In this document: positions 13,412 through 16,940 of the stretch, in pieces
Layout of the letters: each line of letters starts with the position of its first letter
Position numbering within the stretch: position 1 is the first letter of the stretch
Assembly (NCBI GenBank): GCA_964575715.1
Contig: CAZNSG010000293.1
Location: 1-16,940, forward strand
Reading direction: 5' to 3'
From: PNAI01 sp964575715
GTDB lineage: Bacteria > Pseudomonadota > Alphaproteobacteria > Rhizobiales > Xanthobacteraceae
DNA length: 16,940 nt
Program-made: the position numbers and the translations under genes
Notes under the pieces: generated by a model
Seen by the model: only the letters and a program-made list of their open reading frames with translations
Told to the model about the DNA's origin: nothing
The model's database searches: none

Positions 13412-13485
13412 GATTTCCGCGCAATGCGGGCGCGGCCTCGGCACGGGCGAGGGGGATGCGACCTAAAAGAGCTTGGGGGATTTCC

Positions 13486-14652
13486 ATGCAACGCTGCCTG
13501 TCGGCTAGGCGCGCGCTGACGCTCGCGCTTATTGCGCTGCCTTTATGGTCGCCGGGCGCAATGGCTCAGCTCGCCGTCTCCGCCAATGACAACAAGGTCG
13601 CCAACGCCGAAGGTCGCACCGTTGTTGTGGAAAATGCGCCGCCCGACACCGTCACCATCATCAATCTGGGCGTCTCGCCACCCAGGGTGATCGGCGAGGT
13701 CAAGGCACCGGCCAGCGTGACGGGCCCGCCCAATAGCGTGGCGGTCGCGCCCGATGAGAGCTTTGCGCTGGTGACCGGCGCCTTTAAGATCGATCCTGCG
13801 GATCCGAAAAAGGCCATCCCCGACGACAAGCTCACCGTGATTGATTTAAAAGTCTCGCCGCCGGCGGTGCTCGCGACGTTGCAGGCTGGGATGGGCGCAT
13901 CCGGCGTCTCGATCAACCGAACCGGCACGCTTGCGCTGGTCGCCAACCGTTCGGAAGGCACGGTATCGGTATTTACCATCGCCAACCGCACGCTTACTCC
14001 CGCCGGCATGATTCCGCTCGGCGACGCCAAGTCCGGCCCGAGCCACGTCGCTTTCACCCCCGACGGCAAGATGGCGCTGGTCACGCGCGACGGCGATCAC
14101 CGCATTTCGGTGCTCTCTGTCGATGGAGCCAAGGTCGAAGACACCAAGCGTTACATGGTCGCGAGCATCCGGCCTGGCAGCATCTCCATTAGCCCGAAGG
14201 GCGATGTCGCGGTGCTGACCAACCAGGGCGGCGGGCAGGGCGATGCCGATGTCATCAGCGTCATCGATCTCAAGCAGAATCCGCCGCGCGTCGTCGATAC
14301 CATCTCCGTCGGCCAGACGCCGGAGGGCGCGACCATGTCGCCCGACGGCTCCCATGTGGCGATCACCATCCAGAATGGCTCGGCGCGCGCCAAGACACAG
14401 CAGGGCTACAACGATCACGGTCTGCTCAAGATCTTTCGCATCCGCGGCACCAAGCTCACGCTCGCCGCCGCGGCCAAGGTCGGCGGCTGGGGTCAGGGCG
14501 TGGCCTGGAGCAAGGATGGCAAGACGCTGCTGGCGCAGTCCATGCTCAACAAATCGCTGGACGTGCTCAGGTTCAACGGCCGGCAGTTGAAGGTGGTCGG
14601 TTCCATCAAAGTCAATGGCCGGCCGGCCGGGATTCGCACCGCGGAGCGCTGA
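13486..14652 (+). CDS. Secreted YVTN-type beta-propeller protein
   Basis: From ATG 13486 the product has 388 residues. It begins with a signal peptide (MQRCLSARRALTLALIALPL, cleavage near AMA-Q at residue 28). The rest is a series of propeller blades, each with a turn of the type PDG or PKG followed by a strand. Examples are VAPDESFALVTG, INRTGTLALVANRSEGTVSV, FTPDGKMALVT, ISPKGDVAVLTN, MSPDGSHVAITI and WSKDGKTLLAQ. Blade-end phrases TVTIINL, LTVIDLKVSPPAVLATL and VISVIDLKQNPPRVVDTI are near copies, showing internal duplication. The fold matches YVTN/lactonase-type seven-bladed propellers; a binding role or lactonase activity are possible but neither is shown. A GGGGGA ribosome binding site 5 bases upstream supports this start over a frame opening at 13381. 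It has no obvious partner, though a periplasmic lactonase near a sugar dehydrogenase would be chemically sensible. Confidence 0.85.
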   Translation: MQRCLSARRALTLALIALPLWSPGAMAQLAVSANDNKVANAEGRTVVVENAPPDTVTIINLGVSPPRVIGEVKAPASVTGPPNSVAVAPDESFALVTGAFKIDPADPKKAIPDDKLTVIDLKVSPPAVLATLQAGMGASGVSINRTGTLALVANRSEGTVSVFTIANRTLTPAGMIPLGDAKSGPSHVAFTPDGKMALVTRDGDHRISVLSVDGAKVEDTKRYMVASIRPGSISISPKGDVAVLTNQGGGQGDADVISVIDLKQNPPRVVDTISVGQTPEGATMSPDGSHVAITIQNGSARAKTQQGYNDHGLLKIFRIRGTKLTLAAAAKVGGWGQGVAWSKDGKTLLAQSMLNKSLDVLRFNGRQLKVVGSIKVNGRPAGIRTAER

Positions 14653-14693
14653 CCGGCGCAAAGCGGGACGATGCTGGACCGGTCAACCGGGTC

Positions 14694-15095
14694 TTGCATA
14701 AGACAAGGCGTGAGCATTTAAGCAGCGGCCGGGACAGCAACGTGCTGCGATTAATCAGGGCGATCGGAAACACCTGGAACGGTCTCATCGCCGCCGCGCG
14801 CAGCGAGCAAGCCTTTCGCCAGGAGATATTTGTTTTCATCGTTGCCGTTCCGGTCGCGCTCTACATCGCGCCGGACATTTGGCGGCGGGTGGCGCTGATC
14901 GGCGTCATCGTGCTCTTGATGGTGGTGGAGCTGCTCAACACCGCCGTGGAAAAGCTCTCGGACCACGTCACGCCGGAAAAACATCCGGCGATAGGGCGCA
15001 TCAAGGACATGGGATCGGCCGCGGTCGGGCTGTCGGTTCTGCTGGCCGGATTGGTCTGGCTCGCGGCGCTCGCCGAGCTATTGGGGCTGCTGTAG
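14694..15095 (+). CDS. dgkA: Diacylglycerol kinase, DgkA family (integral membrane)
   Basis: The product is a small three-helix membrane kinase that phosphorylates diacylglycerol (in some bacteria undecaprenol) with ATP, recycling lipid at the inner membrane. From TTG 14694 it has 133 residues; E. coli DgkA has 122. Family signatures are NTWNGLIAAARSEQAFRQE (surface helix and first acidic residue), a first membrane helix FIVAVPVALYI, and VALIGVIVLLMVVELLNTAVEKL, carrying the catalytic-type glutamates. RIKDMGSAAVGL and a third membrane helix close the protein. The start is uncertain: TTG 14694 and GTG 14742 are both possible, and neither has a strong ribosome binding site. It follows the beta-propeller gene by 41 bases and precedes nadE by 67 bases on the same strand. 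A decayed copy of its last third exists at 10073-10170. Confidence 0.93.
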   Translation: MHKTRREHLSSGRDSNVLRLIRAIGNTWNGLIAAARSEQAFRQEIFVFIVAVPVALYIAPDIWRRVALIGVIVLLMVVELLNTAVEKLSDHVTPEKHPAIGRIKDMGSAAVGLSVLLAGLVWLAALAELLGLL

Positions 15096-15162
15096 CGCTC
15101 GCCCTCGATTTCCTCGATTGCCGCCAATTGCGGTGCCTGGGTTGTCCGCGCTAGAAAATCCC

Positions 15163-16905
15163 ATGAACGCCCGTCCCGCCGACAGTCTCAAGATCGCCCT
15201 CGCCCAGCTAAATCCCATTGTCGGCGACGTCGCTGGCAACGCGGACAAGGTGCGGCAGGCGCGTGCACAAGGCGAGGCCTTGGGCGCCGATCTCGTCGCC
15301 TTCCCGGAGCTGTTCATCGCCGGTTATCCGCCCGAGGATCTGGTGCTCAATCCGGCGTTCCAGGCCGCCTGCCGCTCGGCCATCGAAGCGCTCGCGCGCG
15401 AAAGCACGAGTGGCCCCGCGCTGCTCGTCGGCACGCCATGGGTCGAAGACGGCAAGCCCTACAATGCCTATGTATTGCTCGCCGGCGGCGCGATCGAAGC
15501 GGTGCGGCTCAAGGTCGATCTGCCGAACTACGGCGTGTTCGACGAAAAGCGCCTGTTCGCCACCGGCCCGATGCCGGGGCCGATCCTGGTCAAGGGCGTG
15601 CGCATCGGCGTGCCGATCTGCGAGGACATCTGGGGCCCGGAAGTCGTCGAATGCTTGAGCGAAACGGGAAGCGAAATTCTGCTGGTGCCGAATGGCTCGC
15701 CCTATTGGCGCGGTAAGACCGAAAATCGTCTCAACATCGCGGTCGCCCGCGTGGTCGAATCCGGCTTGCCGCTGATCTATCTCAACATGGCGGGCGGGCA
15801 GGACGAGCTGGTTTTCGATGGCTCGTCCTTTGTGCTCAACACCGACCGCGCGCTCGCCGGTCAACTTCCGGCCTTTTCCGAAACGCTCGCACTGACGCTG
15901 TGGCAGCGCGAAGCCAGCGGCTGGCGCTGCGTGAATGCGCCGATGGCGTCCGTGGACGAGGGCGAGAAGGCCGATTACGCGGCCTGCGTACTGGGCTTGC
16001 GCGACTACGTCAATAAAAGCGGATTTTCCGGCGTGGTGATCGGACTGTCCGGCGGCGTCGATTCCGCGCTCACCGCGGTAATGTCGGTCGACGCGCTCGG
16101 CGCTAAGCGCGTGCGCTGTGTGATGCTGCCCTATCGCTTCACCTCCAAGGATTCGATCGACGACGCGGCCGCGATCGCCAAGGCGCTCGGCGTGCAATAC
16201 GACATCGTGCCGATAGAACCTGCGATCACCGGGCTGGAGCGCACGCTTGCTCCGCTGTTCGCCGGCCGCCCGCGCGACGTGACGGAAGAGAATTTGCAGG
16301 CGCGCGCCCGCGGCACCATTCTGATGGCGGTCTCCAACAAGTTCGGACTGATGGTGGTCACCACCGGCAACAAATCGGAAATGTCGGTCGGCTACGCCAC
16401 GCTCTATGGCGACATGAATGGCGGCTTCAATCCGGTCAAGGATCTCTACAAGACTGAAGTTTTCCGCCTCGCCCGCCTGCGCAACACATGGCAGCCGGAA
16501 GCTGCGCTCGGGCCGTCGGGCATTGTGATTCCCGAGAACGTCATCACCCGTCCGCCCACCGCCGAGTTGCGCGAAAACCAAAAGGACGAAGACTCGCTGC
16601 CGCCCTACGCGGTACTCGATCCCATCCTGGAGCGCCTGGTCGAACGCGAGGAGCCGGTCGCCAAGATTGTCGAAGCCGGCTTCGAGCGCGAGACGGTAAT
16701 GAAGATCGAGCGCATGCTGCATGTTGCGGAATATAAGCGGCGCCAGGCCTGTCCCGGCGTCAAAGTGACATTGCGAAATTTCGGCCGCGACCGCCGCTAT
16801 CCGGTCATCAATCGCTTTCGCGATCCAGGCACGCCGCTACCCGCGCCGGACACGAAACTTCTAAAGCACAACGCGGCGGCTAAGACCGATGCGTTCGATT
16901 TTTGA
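15163..16905 (+). CDS. nadE: Glutamine-dependent NAD+ synthetase
   Basis: The product makes NAD+ from deamido-NAD+, ATP and glutamine, the last step of NAD biosynthesis. The 580-residue protein is the two-domain form. The N-terminal nitrilase-type glutaminase domain (about 8-260) has the Glu-Lys-Cys triad: E49 in AFPELFIAGYPPEDL, K117 in LKVDLPNYGVFDEKR and C153 in GVPICEDIWGP. The C-terminal synthetase domain has the ATP pyrophosphatase P-loop GLSGGVDSALTAV (about 294-306). TTGNKSEMSVGYATLYGDMN follows near 400, then FNPVKDLYKTEVFRLAR. Length is normal for the bacterial form of about 560-580 residues. ATG 15163 is preferred over an in-frame TTG at 15118, which adds residues not expected before the first strand (LKIALAQLNP). 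The gene ends 35 bases before the window edge. No terminator is visible. Confidence 0.97.
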   Translation: MNARPADSLKIALAQLNPIVGDVAGNADKVRQARAQGEALGADLVAFPELFIAGYPPEDLVLNPAFQAACRSAIEALARESTSGPALLVGTPWVEDGKPYNAYVLLAGGAIEAVRLKVDLPNYGVFDEKRLFATGPMPGPILVKGVRIGVPICEDIWGPEVVECLSETGSEILLVPNGSPYWRGKTENRLNIAVARVVESGLPLIYLNMAGGQDELVFDGSSFVLNTDRALAGQLPAFSETLALTLWQREASGWRCVNAPMASVDEGEKADYAACVLGLRDYVNKSGFSGVVIGLSGGVDSALTAVMSVDALGAKRVRCVMLPYRFTSKDSIDDAAAIAKALGVQYDIVPIEPAITGLERTLAPLFAGRPRDVTEENLQARARGTILMAVSNKFGLMVVTTGNKSEMSVGYATLYGDMNGGFNPVKDLYKTEVFRLARLRNTWQPEAALGPSGIVIPENVITRPPTAELRENQKDEDSLPPYAVLDPILERLVEREEPVAKIVEAGFERETVMKIERMLHVAEYKRRQACPGVKVTLRNFGRDRRYPVINRFRDPGTPLPAPDTKLLKHNAAAKTDAFDF

Positions 16906-16940
16906 ATTTTCTTTTTGAAATTCCAATCATTGCCAGCCCT

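Larger units (their letters stand above)
13146..13485. other. Gene-free stretch with repeats, upstream of the beta-propeller gene
   Basis: These 340 bases hold no convincing gene. They contain copy 2 of the dispersed motif (13270-13292), GC-rich filler (13300-13350), and an exact 15-bp tandem duplication (13382-13411). A purine-rich ribosome binding site, GGGGGA at 13475-13480, stands 5 bases before ATG 13486. The promoter of the beta-propeller gene should lie here, but I could not identify convincing -35 and -10 elements. Confidence 0.5.

Noticed and set aside
13846..14661. 271-codon minus-strand frame opposite the beta-propeller gene
   Set aside because: Its composition (His, Arg, Asp, Gly) is a mirror of the propeller repeats; no start signal was seen.
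15208..16722. 504-codon open frame on the minus strand opposite nadE
   Set aside because: It is antisense to a strongly conserved gene and its product is rich in His, Arg, Gly and Asp as expected of a mirror frame in high-GC DNA.

Overview
The window looks like a chromosomal segment of a high-GC alphaproteobacterium. Hyphomicrobiales of the Bradyrhizobium, Rhodopseudomonas, Pseudolabrys or Xanthobacteraceae type fit best. Reasons are the codon and GC style of the right-hand three quarters, the rpiA - DUF2059 gene - glutathione reductase - class II DAHP synthase order, a bipartite glutamine-dependent NAD synthetase, and decayed copies of Bug/TctC-type and COG2984-type solute-binding proteins, families strongly expanded in these bacteria. 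This placement is inference; no 16S or other marker is present.

Left part (1-3769) is visibly less GC-rich and carries genes of accessory character. These are an edge-truncated secreted protein on the minus strand, a secreted alpha/beta-hydrolase-like protein, a possible 53-residue membrane microprotein, and a secreted protein of unknown function ending in an unusual Cys/Trp/Gly-rich motif. This stretch is full of 13-15 bp tandem duplications. It ends exactly at the 3' end of a tRNA-Val(CAC) gene (3770-3844, minus), which is the geometry of a genomic island inserted at a tRNA, although no integrase or att repeat lies in the window.

Middle part (3845-10035) is mostly conserved core. It holds a palindromic repeat, a PEGA-type lipoprotein, phosphoglycolate phosphatase (gph, minus), divergently ribose-5-phosphate isomerase (rpiA), a secreted DUF2059 protein, glutathione reductase (gor) and class II DAHP synthase. 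A small unpartnered 69-residue protein follows on the minus strand. The core enzymes link pentose-phosphate metabolism (rpiA; erythrose-4-phosphate for DAHP synthase; NADPH for gor).

Right part (10036-13485) is a rearranged zone. It contains a 3' remnant of a diacylglycerol kinase gene, a 3' remnant of an ABC substrate-binding protein with an internal TAG, an intact membrane-bound PQQ-dependent sugar/quinate-type dehydrogenase, and a 3' remnant of a Bug protein with a frameshifting deletion. Two copies of a short motif containing ctatcgggggc flank this zone. The window then returns to ordinary genes: a secreted beta-propeller protein, intact dgkA and nadE.

No CRISPR array, transposase, integrase, phage gene or rRNA was found. 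I see no complete undescribed multi-gene system. The most unusual content is the tRNA-bounded low-GC segment with its 15-bp duplications, and the graveyard of 3' gene fragments around the PQQ dehydrogenase.
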